Shown here in pieces: positions 38,963 through 46,841 of a stretch of 49,230 bases of DNA. The translations under genes were made by a program, and so were the position numbers. The notes below the pieces were generated by a model that saw only the letters and a program-made list of their open reading frames with translations, was not told where the DNA came from and made no database searches. The first letter of the stretch is position 1. Each line of letters opens with the position of its first letter. Origin of the DNA: Streptomyces sp. MBT65. GTDB lineage: Bacteria; Actinomycetota; Actinomycetes; Streptomycetales; Streptomycetaceae. The DNA is taken from the NCBI RefSeq assembly GCF_016612545.1, contig NZ_JAENRY010000069.1:1-49230 (forward strand), in the 5' to 3' direction.

Positions 38963-40579
38963 ATGCCGGACGCAGTAGTGATCGGGGCCGGCCCCAACGG
39001 GCTGGTCGCCGCGAACCTCCTGGCCGACGCGGGCTGGAGCGTGGAGGTGCTGGAAGCCCAGGACGAACCCGGAGGAGCGGTCCGGCACGACCGTGGGGTG
39101 GACCCCGACTTCACCAGCGACCTCTTCAGCGCCTTCTATCCTCTCGCCGCCGCCTCCCCGGTCCTGGCCGGCCTGCGGCTGGAGCGGGAGGGGCTGAGTT
39201 GGAGCCACGCTCCGAAGGTGCTGGCCCACCCGTTGCTGGACGGCCGCTGCGCGGTCCTCAGCCGGGACCTGGAGGAGACGGCTGCGAGCCTGGAGGCGTT
39301 CGCCCCCGGGGACGGAGCCGCGTGGAAGGAGCTGCGGGACGTCTGGGAGACGCTGCGGCCCGGCATCCTCGACGCCCTGTTCACACCGTTCCCCCCGGTC
39401 CGCGCCGGGGCCCGGCTGGCGCTGCGGCTGCGGGCGGCGGGCGGGTTGCGGCTGGCCAGGACGATGCTCCTGCCGGTCCGGCGCATGGGTGAGGAGGAGT
39501 TCGGCGGGGAGGGCGGCAGGCTCCTGCTCGCGGGCAACGCCCTGCACGCGGATCTCGCGCCGGAGGCGGCGGGCAGCGGCGGCTTCGGCTGGCTCATGTC
39601 CATGCTCGGCCAGACCTACGGCTTTCCCGTCCCCGTCGGCGGCGCCGGAGCGCTCACCTCAGCGCTTGTCCGCCGACTGACGCGTCTCGGCGGGACCATC
39701 CGCTGCGGGGAGCGGGTCACCGAGGTCGTCGTCCGCAACGGCCGGGCTGTCGGCGTCCGCACCTCGAGCGGCGAAGCGGTAGTGGCCCGCAGAGCCGTCC
39801 TCGCCGACGTGTCCGCACCCTCGCTCTACGGCTCCCTCGTCGCGGAACAGCACCTCCCCGGGAGGCTGCTCGCCGACCTGAAACGCTTCCAGTGGGACTT
39901 CGCCACCTTCAAAGTCGACTGGGCACTGAACGGCCCGGTGCCCTGGACCTGTCCGGAGGCCGCAGAGGCCGGAACCGTCCATCTCGCGGAGGGCGTCGAC
40001 GCCCTCACCCGCTTCGCCGCCCAGATCGCCACGGGCCACGTCCCCGACGAACCCTTCGCCCTCTTCGGGCAGATGACCACCACCGACCCCAGCCGCTCCC
40101 CCCGGGGCACCGAGTCTGCCTGGGCCTACACACACGTACCGCACCACGTGCGGGGCGACGCCGGCGACGACAAACTGACCGGCTCCTGGGACGCCCGGGA
40201 GCAGGAAGCCATGGCAGACCGTGTCGAGACACAGGTCGAGCGCTACGCCCCCGGCTTCCGCGGCCTCATCAGAGCCCGGCGCATCCTCGCCCCGCCGACG
40301 CTGGAGAGCATGAACGCCAACCTCCACGGCGGCGCCATCAACGGCGGCACCACCGCCCTGCACCAGCAACTCGTCTTCCGCCCCACACCCGGCACCGGCC
40401 GCCCCGAGACACCCGTACCCGGGCTCTACCTCGCATCCGCCTCCGCGCACCCGGGCGGAGGCGTCCACGGCGCCCCCGGCGCCAACGCCGCACGCGCCGC
40501 CCTCCACGGGCATCGCACCGGTGCCCTCGCCCACCTCCAGAGCCGACTGACTCACCGCGACCGCAAAGGCCAGCGCTGA
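38963..40579 (+). CDS. Phytoene-desaturase-like FAD oxidoreductase
   Basis: 538 residues. The N-terminus carries the FAD motif AVVIGAGPNGLVAANLLADA and VEVLEAQDEPGGAVR; the middle contains FPVPVGGAGALTSALVRRL and GGTIRCGERVTEVVVRNGRA, and the end has LYLASASAHPGGGVHGAPGA. This is the phytoene-desaturase/amine-oxidase family layout (CrtI-like, often annotated NAD(P)/FAD-dependent oxidoreductase). There is no phytoene synthase or other carotenoid gene nearby, so a carotenoid role is unlikely. ATG 38963 has GGGAG seven bases upstream. It forms a pair with the SRPBCC gene. Confidence 0.9.
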   Translation: MPDAVVIGAGPNGLVAANLLADAGWSVEVLEAQDEPGGAVRHDRGVDPDFTSDLFSAFYPLAAASPVLAGLRLEREGLSWSHAPKVLAHPLLDGRCAVLSRDLEETAASLEAFAPGDGAAWKELRDVWETLRPGILDALFTPFPPVRAGARLALRLRAAGGLRLARTMLLPVRRMGEEEFGGEGGRLLLAGNALHADLAPEAAGSGGFGWLMSMLGQTYGFPVPVGGAGALTSALVRRLTRLGGTIRCGERVTEVVVRNGRAVGVRTSSGEAVVARRAVLADVSAPSLYGSLVAEQHLPGRLLADLKRFQWDFATFKVDWALNGPVPWTCPEAAEAGTVHLAEGVDALTRFAAQIATGHVPDEPFALFGQMTTTDPSRSPRGTESAWAYTHVPHHVRGDAGDDKLTGSWDAREQEAMADRVETQVERYAPGFRGLIRARRILAPPTLESMNANLHGGAINGGTTALHQQLVFRPTPGTGRPETPVPGLYLASASAHPGGGVHGAPGANAARAALHGHRTGALAHLQSRLTHRDRKGQR

Positions 40580-40715
40580 CGGCCCCCACGCCCAACTGAC
40601 GCATCAGGAACCGGCGATGCCGCGATCCAGAAGGGAGACGTTTGTTCGGGCCTGTTCGGCGCACACGAAGAGCTGACACAGCCTTTGTCCGAAGAAACGA
40701 AAGCGGAGACACACC

Positions 40716-40994
40716 ATGGGAATCATCGCGTGGATCATCATCGGCCTGCTCGCAGGCGCCATCGCCAAGATGCTGATGCCGGGCAAGGACCCCGGCGGCA
40801 TCATCGTCACCATGCTCATCGGCATCGTCGGCGGTCTGCTCGGCGGCTGGCTCGGCAAGGTGATCTTCGGCGTCGACTCCATCGACGGGTTCTTCGACCT
40901 CTCCACCTGGATCGCCGCGATCGTCGGCTCCCTCATCCTGCTTCTCGTCTACCGCCTCGTCACCGGCAACCGACGCTCCCACCGCCACGCCTGA
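40716..40994 (+). CDS. GlsB/YeaQ/YmgE family stress membrane protein
   Basis: 92 residues with three membrane segments and the family glycines: IIAWIIIGLLAGAIAKMLMP, GGIIVTMLIGIVGGLLGGWL and WIAAIVGSLILLLVYRLV. YeaQ/YmgE/GlsB proteins are small envelope proteins induced by stress; the molecular role is unclear. A GCGGAG lies about nine bases before ATG 40716. A strong terminator follows 31 bases after the stop, so it is probably a single-gene transcript. The 136 bases upstream show no sigma-B consensus. Confidence 0.9.
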   Translation: MGIIAWIIIGLLAGAIAKMLMPGKDPGGIIVTMLIGIVGGLLGGWLGKVIFGVDSIDGFFDLSTWIAAIVGSLILLLVYRLVTGNRRSHRHA

Positions 40995-41025
40995 CCGACC
41001 GACGGCACACGCCCGCACCACCTCA

Positions 41026-41059
41026 ACGGCTCCCTTCTGTCTCACAGAACGGGAGCCGT
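41026..41059. terminator. Hairpin terminator after GlsB gene
   Basis: ACGGCTCCC-TTCTG pairs with CAGAA-C-GGGAGCCGT: a 14-bp stem with one bulged base and a 5-base loop. It lies 31 bases after the GlsB-type gene. Confidence 0.8.
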
Positions 41060-41189
41060 CGGCGTGCCCAGGGCTTCGATGAAGGGCCAGGTCGCGTGAC
41101 GCCCCGGACAGGGGCCGGCGGCGTCCGTCCGCCGATGAAGATTGCCACAGGTACGCATCCACCGTGTCCGGCGGGGCACTTGGTGAGTC

Positions 41190-42344
41190 ATGGAGTGGGC
41201 GGGTGGTGCGGGAGGGGTGGTTCGTCGTCACGGCGCGACGGCGGTGTCGGCGGTGCGGCGGGCGTGGCGGGAGCCGGGGCGTGAACGGGATCTGACGGTG
41301 CAGGCCGGCAAGGCGGCGCTGGCGGCCTGTCTGGCGTGGGCGGTGGCCGGGTGGTGGTTGCGGGCGCCGGTAGCGTTCATCGCTCCGTGGATGGCAGTCG
41401 TGCTGGTGGAGTCGACGGTGTACCGGTCACTCGCGCACGGTCTACAGCAGCTGGCGGCGATCGCGGTGGGCACGGTGGTGGCGACAGCCGTCGCGTTGGT
41501 GCTGGGCGGCACGATGGTCTCGATGACCGTGGTGCTTCCGGCGGTGCTGCTGCTGGCGCAGTGGCAACGCCTGGGCAGCCAGGGCATCTACGCCGCCACC
41601 GGCGCGCTGTTCGTCCTGACGGACGGCCAGGTCTCCCTGGCCACTTCAGGCGCACGCATCGCGGAGGCGGTCTTCGGCGCGGTGGTCGGCATTGCGGTCA
41701 ACGCGCTGGTCCGGCCCCCGGTGTATCTGCGTGACACCCGTGCCGCCCTCAAGGACGCCGCCGACGAAGCGGAACGGATTCTCTCCACGGTGGCCGAGGC
41801 GCTCGCCGACGGTGAGTGGGAGGAACACTCGGCCCGGGTCTGGCACGAGCGCGCGCTGCGGCTGGGACGCCTGGTCGACCAGGCCCGTTCCGCGATCGGC
41901 TGGAGCCGTGAAAGCATGCGGGGCAATCACCGCGGGCTCGGCGCGGGCGGCATCTCCCGGCCCGGCAAGGGGTACGACGACGCGCTGGCCGTCCTGGACC
42001 AGGTCGCCGTACACATCGCCGGTGTGACCCGCACCGTGCTGGAGATCGCGCACGACGACGAGGCGGCCCGCACCGACCTCCAACTCACCGGCCCCTACGC
42101 CGACTTCCTGCGCCATACCTCCCAAGCGATCGGGCTCTACGGCCAGACCCGATTCGCGGAAACCGACACTGAGCGGCCGGCCCACAAGGCCCTGCGCGAC
42201 GCCGTCGACGAACTCCGCCGCAGCCTCGACGAACTCCACCGAAAGCTGCCCGGCACCGTCCGCGATGATCCCGACGCACTGGCCACACACGGCGCACTGC
42301 TGGTCCAGGCACGTCGGCTGGCCGATCAGCTCGTGCAGGACTGA
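41190..42344 (+). CDS. FUSC-family membrane protein (aromatic-acid-exporter-like)
   Basis: 384 residues. The N-terminal half holds about five membrane segments (AALAACLAWAVAGWWL, VAFIAPWMAVVLVESTVYRS, IAVGTVVATAVALVLGGTM, VVLPAVLLLAQWQRLG) ending in AVFGAVVGIAVNALVRPPVY. The C-terminal half is helical and cytoplasmic (LKDAADEAERILSTVAEALA and so on). This is the FUSC/ArAE layout of aromatic-acid and fusaric-acid exporters. ATG 41190 has no clear ribosome site. The following 240 bases contain nothing I can identify. Confidence 0.85.
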   Translation: MEWAGGAGGVVRRHGATAVSAVRRAWREPGRERDLTVQAGKAALAACLAWAVAGWWLRAPVAFIAPWMAVVLVESTVYRSLAHGLQQLAAIAVGTVVATAVALVLGGTMVSMTVVLPAVLLLAQWQRLGSQGIYAATGALFVLTDGQVSLATSGARIAEAVFGAVVGIAVNALVRPPVYLRDTRAALKDAADEAERILSTVAEALADGEWEEHSARVWHERALRLGRLVDQARSAIGWSRESMRGNHRGLGAGGISRPGKGYDDALAVLDQVAVHIAGVTRTVLEIAHDDEAARTDLQLTGPYADFLRHTSQAIGLYGQTRFAETDTERPAHKALRDAVDELRRSLDELHRKLPGTVRDDPDALATHGALLVQARRLADQLVQD

Positions 42345-42585
42345 CACCGTGGCACAAGGAAGGCGATCGTCGTGTCCAGAGGGCGTGCGGTACAGCGACG
42401 GACAGATCCGGGGCAAAGTGGTAGCGGGTTCGCGTCAGCCGCCTGGGCAGACGTATCGGCCAAGACATGACGGGCGCTCACAGCCAGACCCGGGCAAGGT
42501 CCAGGGTCGGGCAGACCGGGCCGTGCCTTCACTCCCCGCGAGCCCCCGGGGACTTTCGCGAGAGGGCACCACGGGTGGCCACTGC

Positions 42586-43461
42586 TCATGGCCGTCCGGG
42601 CCCCCGCTGAAAGAAGTCGCCGAGGGCGGATGCCAGCGCTTCGGGCGCCTGTTCGGCGACGTGATGTCCCGAGTCGATGCCGTGGCCCCGGACATCGTCG
42701 GCCCACCGGCTCCACACCTCGCGCGGATCTCCGTACAGTTCTTCCAGGTCGTCCTGAAGGGACCAGAGGATCAGTGCCGGACAAGCGATACGAGTACCGG
42801 CAGTTCGATCGGCCTCCTCCTGCCCTCGGTCGACGGTGAGGCCGGCGCGATAGTCCTCAAGCATCGCCCGCACGACGTCGGGATTGCGCGTGGCCCGCCG
42901 CCACTCGTCGTAGTTCTCCCGTCCCATCACCTCGGGGTCACCGCAGTACCAACTGTCGGGATCGGCGGTGATGACTCGCTCGGGGATGTCGGGCTGGGCG
43001 AAGAAGAACCAGTGCCACCACCGGGTGGCGAACTCGGCGGTGATCCGCGACAGATGCTCCGTCACCGGCAGACAGTCCACGAACGCCACTCGCGAGACGA
43101 TCTCGGGATGGTCGAGCGTGAGGCGCAGCGCCACAGCGCCCCCACGGTCGTGCCCGACCAGCGCGAACCGGTCATGTCCGAGGCGGCGCATCACGGCCAC
43201 CACGTCCCCAGCGACCGCCCGCTTGGAATAACCCACGTGGTCCGCCGTGAAGCGCGGACCCCTGGAGCGCCCGTACCCCCGCAGGTCAGGACAGACCACA
43301 GTGTGACCCGCTTGGACGAGCAGCGGAGCGACCCGGTGCCACGTCGCCGATGTACGCGGATGACCGTGCAACAGCACCACCGGCGGACCAGCACCCCCGA
43401 AACGCACGAAGACGGAAGCCTCACCGACGTCGACCTGCGCCGTCTCGAAACCCTCGAACAT
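42586..43461 (-). CDS. Alpha/beta hydrolase, haloacid-dehalogenase-like
   Basis: 291 residues, alpha/beta-hydrolase fold. The oxyanion loop is LLHGHPRTSATWH, the nucleophile D105 lies in LVGHDRGGAVALRL, a halide-pocket-like H150-W151 in RWWHWFFFAQP, Y204 in EDYRAG, and the catalytic His in DSGHHVAEQAPEAL. An aspartate nucleophile followed by Arg, plus the HW and Tyr residues, is the fluoroacetate-dehalogenase/epoxide-hydrolase pattern. The second carboxylate-binding Arg of true fluoroacetate dehalogenases (D+4) is Ala here, so that substrate is doubtful. Convergence of evidence supports hydrolysis of a small halo-acid, epoxide or ester. Confidence 0.85.
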   Translation of the reverse strand: MFEGFETAQVDVGEASVFVRFGGAGPPVVLLHGHPRTSATWHRVAPLLVQAGHTVVCPDLRGYGRSRGPRFTADHVGYSKRAVAGDVVAVMRRLGHDRFALVGHDRGGAVALRLTLDHPEIVSRVAFVDCLPVTEHLSRITAEFATRWWHWFFFAQPDIPERVITADPDSWYCGDPEVMGRENYDEWRRATRNPDVVRAMLEDYRAGLTVDRGQEEADRTAGTRIACPALILWSLQDDLEELYGDPREVWSRWADDVRGHGIDSGHHVAEQAPEALASALGDFFQRGPGRP

Positions 43462-43561
43462 CTGGCCTCCCCAGCACTCGGCTCATGTACCGCGTCCTGC
43501 CGTCGGCGCGCTGCCGCCACTCCCGATCGCACCGGCGGAACGCCGGGCGTCGGTGGAACAG

Positions 43562-44407
43562 TCAGGACCCGACCCGCGTTCCGGGGCTGCTGTCGTAAGC
43601 CTTTTGCACGAGGGGCTGGCGGTGCCCGTCGTTGAGCTGCCGGTTCCACAGGGCATCGACCTGTTCGCGGGCCTGCGGCTCCAGTTCAGTGGGGAGCAGG
43701 TGCCGGTAGCGGCGGTCCTCGCCCAGCAGGACCTGCACGGTCCGCTCGTAGACCGGTTCGGGGTCGTACTGCTCGTGCGGGAAGGCGAGTGCCGTGTAGT
43801 CGTAGAGACGGTCGGCGGGGTTGTCGCGCCATTCCTTCCACGTCTCGAACATGGTGTCGTTGAAGCCGGTGAGGAAAGGGCCGGGGTTGATCGTGGCCAC
43901 CGTGACACCGAACTCGGCGAGTTCCTGGTCCAGCGCGTCCGCGAACGCCTCCACCGCGTGCTTGGAGCCCGCGTAGGCGCCGGTGAACGGGTCGACGGTG
44001 AGTCCGGCGACCGAGGACATGAAGACGATCCGTCCGCTGCGGCGGGCCGCCATCTGCCGGGCGATGCCCTGGGTGAGCAGGACGGGGCCGAAGATGTTCA
44101 CCTCGAACTGGCGGCGCAGCCGTTCCTCGGGGATGTCGGCGGTCGCGCCGCCTTCGGAGACGCCGGCGTTGTTGAGGAGGACCTCGACGCCCCAGGTCCA
44201 GGCGTTCTCCCGGTCGCCGGGGTCGGCCACGTCCAGTTTCTCGACCCGCAGCTCCGCACCCCGCTGTCGGGCCTCGGCCCGTACCGCGCCGACCTGGGCG
44301 ATGATCTCCACGCCCGCGATCACCTCGTGCCCGACCGCGGCGAGCCGTAGCGCCACCTCTTTTCCAAAGCCGCTGCCCGCACCGGTGATAAGTATCGGTC
44401 CCGCCAT
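43562..44407 (-). CDS. SDR-family oxidoreductase
   Basis: 281 residues. The classical short-chain dehydrogenase motifs are present: ILITGAGSGFGKEVALRLA (TGxxxGxG), LDVADPGDR, LLNNAGVSEGG (NNAG), IVFMSSVAGL and the catalytic Y-x3-K in GAYAGSKHAVEAF. The C-terminal extension with YDYTALAFPHEQYDPEPVYE is found in SDRs acting on small carbonyl compounds. It probably uses NAD(P)H to reduce a ketone or aldehyde; the substrate is unknown. ATG 44407 is preceded by GAAGGGCG. It may be transcribed with the hydrolase gene, 100 bases downstream. About 270 bases upstream hold no gene. Confidence 0.9.
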   Translation of the reverse strand: MAGPILITGAGSGFGKEVALRLAAVGHEVIAGVEIIAQVGAVRAEARQRGAELRVEKLDVADPGDRENAWTWGVEVLLNNAGVSEGGATADIPEERLRRQFEVNIFGPVLLTQGIARQMAARRSGRIVFMSSVAGLTVDPFTGAYAGSKHAVEAFADALDQELAEFGVTVATINPGPFLTGFNDTMFETWKEWRDNPADRLYDYTALAFPHEQYDPEPVYERTVQVLLGEDRRYRHLLPTELEPQAREQVDALWNRQLNDGHRQPLVQKAYDSSPGTRVGS

Positions 44408-44632
44408 GTCGTCGCGCCCTTCCCTTTCTGGTGTCCGGTCTCTCCGGACACCAGATGCCTTGGTCTGCGTGCACCCGTCGAAAAGCGGCCGGAACGGAAG
44501 GCGCTGGAGGCCGCGGGTGTCCCTGCGAAACACCGATCGCTCCGGCCGCACGGATACTCCTGCCCCGCAAATACGCCTCTACCGGCCAGATCGGTGAATT
44601 CAGCGGATCAGTGTGTGCCATGACATGCCGAA

Positions 44633-44660
44633 GGCCCCGTCGACGGTGGCCGACGGGGCC
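44633..44660. terminator. Hairpin terminator
   Basis: GGCCCCGTCG / CGACGGGGCC, a perfect 10-bp stem with an 8-base loop, located 15 bases after the stop of the small hydrophobic-protein gene (minus strand). Confidence 0.75.
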
Positions 44661-44675
44661 CATGAGCTGCGCTTT

Positions 44676-44846
44676 TTACCAGCGGTACCAGCGGCCCTTA
44701 CGGCCGCCGCTGCCGGCGGGCCGGACCACGAAGCCCAGCGCCCAGACCACCAGAACGATGACGGCGATCCACCACAGCGCCTTGAGAGCGAAACCGGCGC
44801 CGAAAAGGATCAGCGCGAGGAGCAGAACTACAAGCAGGGGAACCAT
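44676..44846 (-). CDS. 56-residue hydrophobic protein
   Basis: MVPLLVVLLLALILFGAGFA, then LKALWWIAVIVLVVWALGFV and a polar RPAGSGGRKGRWYRW tail. Two membrane helices with a conserved KALWWIAV turn and an Arg-Trp-rich end: a small family common in Streptomyces and usually annotated 'hydrophobic protein'. Its ribosome site GGAGG is ten bases before the ATG, and a terminator follows the stop, so it is a complete one-gene unit. Function unknown; membrane stress adaptation is a guess. Confidence 0.85.
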   Translation of the reverse strand: MVPLLVVLLLALILFGAGFALKALWWIAVIVLVVWALGFVVRPAGSGGRKGRWYRW

Positions 44847-44895
44847 GATTCATCAACCTCCGCCCCTTCATCTGCCCCGCGTTTCCCGCTTCACG

Positions 44896-44933
44896 CCCTG
44901 GAATTTCGAGCGCGTATTTCCGCGATTCCAGGG
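44896..44933. promoter_or_regulatory. Inverted repeat before sigma-factor gene
   Basis: CCCTGGAAT / ATTCCAGGG, a 9-bp inverted repeat with a 20-base centre, lies between the divergent hydrophobic-protein and sigma-factor genes. It could be an operator or an mRNA hairpin. Confidence 0.35.
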
Positions 44934-45100
44934 AATTCGGATTTTCCATCGGGCGGCCGGATGAGAGCCCAGGAGTAGTGTGGTGGAAACCACCGTGCCG
45001 AGCGTTCCAACCCCCGACGGACTGGCGGGGCCTCGCCGAGACGGATGCGGTCGGAGCGCACAGAAAGCGTTCATCCTGCTGTTGCACCTGAGGCGGCGCC

Positions 45101-45934
45101 ATGACGCCCACCGTGAACGTCGTCGAAGCACTGCCGTGGATCGAGGACGCCGACAAGGTCGCCCCCAAGGATGCCCGTGTGCTGTCCCGGCTGTTCCTGG
45201 ACCGGCTGCCCTCGCTGGAAGAGGGCACCGGCGAGTATCAGTACGTCCGCAACACCCTGATCGAGATGAACCTGTCCCTGGTCAGGTTCGCGGCCCGCCG
45301 GTTCCGCAACCGGGGCAGCGGCGACATGGAGGACGTCGTCCAGGTCGGCACGATCGGTCTGATCAAGGCCATCGACCGCTTCGACCTGACGCGCGAGGTC
45401 GAGTTCACCTCCTTCGCGATTCCTTACATCACCGGCGAGATGAAGCGCTTCTTCCGCGACACCACCTGGGCCGTCCACGTACCCCGACGCCTGCAAGAGC
45501 TCCGCGTCGACCTCGCCAAAGGCAAGGAATCACTCACCACCACGCTCGGCCACAGCCCCACCTTGAAGGAACTCGCCGCCCATCTCGGGCTGACCGAGGG
45601 CGAGGTCGTCGAGGGTCTCATGGCCGCCAACGGCTATGTCGCCGGCTCCATCGACACCCCGGGCGGCGACACCGAGACCGGCGAAAGCGGGCCGACGTAC
45701 ACGGACACCATGGGCCTCGACGACCCGGCCCTGGAGCTGTTCGAGGACCTGAACGCGCTCGGCCCGCTGCTCCGTCAACTCGACGAGCGGGAGCGGGCCA
45801 TCATCGAGATGCGCTTCGGGCAGGAGCTGACCCAGGCCGAGATCGGCAGCGCGCTGAACGTCTCCCAGATGCAGATCTCCCGCCTGCTCAACCGCATCCT
45901 GGCCAAGCTCCGCACCGGTCTCCTGGACGCGTAG
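45101..45934 (+). CDS. SigB/SigF/SigG-family RNA polymerase sigma factor
   Basis: 277 residues with regions 2, 3 and 4. Region 2 includes EMNLSLVRFAARRFRNRGSG, then DMEDVVQVGTIGLIKAIDRF and VEFTSFAIPYITGEMKRFFR. Region 3 contains LGHSPTLKELAAHLGLTEG, and region 4 ends QLDERERAIIEMRFGQELTQ, AEIGSALNVSQMQISRLLNR. This is the Gram-positive stress sigma group (SigB/SigF/SigG). It should recognise promoters of the GNNT-N15-GGGTAY type, three of which are visible in this window. No anti-sigma (RsbW-like) gene is adjacent. ATG 45101 has GAGGCGG upstream. Confidence 0.95.
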   Translation: MTPTVNVVEALPWIEDADKVAPKDARVLSRLFLDRLPSLEEGTGEYQYVRNTLIEMNLSLVRFAARRFRNRGSGDMEDVVQVGTIGLIKAIDRFDLTREVEFTSFAIPYITGEMKRFFRDTTWAVHVPRRLQELRVDLAKGKESLTTTLGHSPTLKELAAHLGLTEGEVVEGLMAANGYVAGSIDTPGGDTETGESGPTYTDTMGLDDPALELFEDLNALGPLLRQLDERERAIIEMRFGQELTQAEIGSALNVSQMQISRLLNRILAKLRTGLLDA

Positions 45935-45956
45935 TCCCTGGTTGCCGCGCTGTCGC

Positions 45957-46125
45957 CGCTATCGAACGGGCGGCTGCCGGAGTGCCGGGACCAGCGCACG
46001 GCGACGAGGGCCAAGGCCGTCACAAGAACGGCGATGCCGATCACCAGCAGGTAGCCCAGGCCGTTCGCGGTCACCCCGACGATTCCCAGCACGAGGGCGA
46101 TCAGGAGAAACAGCAGGAAGAGAAC
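45957..46125 (-). pseudogene. Hydrophobic-protein gene with lost start codon
   Basis: Minus-strand codons give VLFLLFLLIALVLGIVGVTA, then NGLGYLLVIGIAVLVTALAL and VAVRWSRHSGSRP, the pattern of another small Streptomyces hydrophobic-protein family. AGGAG (46135-46139) sits nine bases before the first codon, but that codon is GTT, not a start. Downstream the frame continues unrelated into the sigma-factor gene antisense, so the original end is unclear. Use of an internal GTG at 46092 is possible but lacks a ribosome site. Confidence 0.35.
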
Positions 46126-46251
46126 CTGTTCTGTCTCCTGAGCGCTGGTGCAGAACGGGTGCCCCGGAGATCGACGATGACACCATCACCGAACCCGGCA
46201 AAAGGTGCGCTTCAGGTGGGTCGGACGCGATGCCGGGGGTAGCCGGACCCT

Positions 46252-46269
46252 GGGAGCCGATCGGCTCCC
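46252..46269. promoter_or_regulatory. 18-bp perfect palindrome
   Basis: GGGAGCCGATCGGCTCCC is a gapless 18-bp palindrome 30 bases before the hemerythrin start. It is a candidate operator. As a hairpin its loop would be too tight, so protein binding is more likely. Confidence 0.5.
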
Positions 46270-46298
46270 GGAATACCGGACTAGGCGAAGGCGGGCTC

Positions 46299-46772
46299 AT
46301 GGACGCGATTGTGCTGCTGAAGGAAGATCACCAGACGGTAGAGAAGCTCTTCAAGGAGTTCGAGCAGGCCGGGGACCGCGCCTACAAGACCAAGCGGAAG
46401 ATCGCCGACAAGGTGATCGAGGAGCTGACGGTCCACACCTGGATCGAGGAGAAGATCTTCTACCCCGCCGCCCGTGCCGCCGTGCCGGACACCACCGATC
46501 ACGTACTGGAGAGCGTCGAGGAGCACCACGTCGTGCTGTGGATGCTGTCTGAGCTGGCGGGCCTGGACCCGGAGGACGAGCGCTTCGACGCCAAGATGAC
46601 CGTCCTCATGGAGAACGTGCGGCACCACGTCGAGGAAGAGGAGAAGGAGTGGTTCCCGCAGGTCCGCTCCGCTCTCGGCCGCAACCGGCTGGGTGAGCTG
46701 GGCGAACAACTCGCCGCCGCCAAGCCCGACGCTCCTCACGACCCCCTGCTGGTGCCCAGCGCGCACGAATGA
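46299..46772 (+). CDS. Hemerythrin-domain protein
   Basis: 157 residues, a single four-helix hemerythrin domain. Candidate iron ligands: H11 (KEDHQTVEKLF), H46 and E50 (TVHTWIEEKIFYP), H76/H77 (VEEHHVVLWML), H109/H110 and E114 (VRHHVEEEEKEWFP). Hemerythrin-like proteins bind a di-iron centre and sense or store O2 or react with NO and peroxide. ATG 46299 has GAAGG about eight bases upstream; the frame is open further but not coding. It starts 30 bases after an 18-bp palindrome and 70 bases before transketolase. Confidence 0.9.
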   Translation: MDAIVLLKEDHQTVEKLFKEFEQAGDRAYKTKRKIADKVIEELTVHTWIEEKIFYPAARAAVPDTTDHVLESVEEHHVVLWMLSELAGLDPEDERFDAKMTVLMENVRHHVEEEEKEWFPQVRSALGRNRLGELGEQLAAAKPDAPHDPLLVPSAHE

Positions 46773-46841
46773 CGGACACGCGCCCACGAAGGGCAGCCAC
46801 GACGGCAGAACCGACCAGCGGCCTTTCCGAGGAGCGACGGC

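Noticed and set aside
44985..45005. GGTGG-AAA-CCACC hairpin before the sigma gene
   Set aside because: A 5-bp stem is too short to separate from chance in GC-rich DNA.
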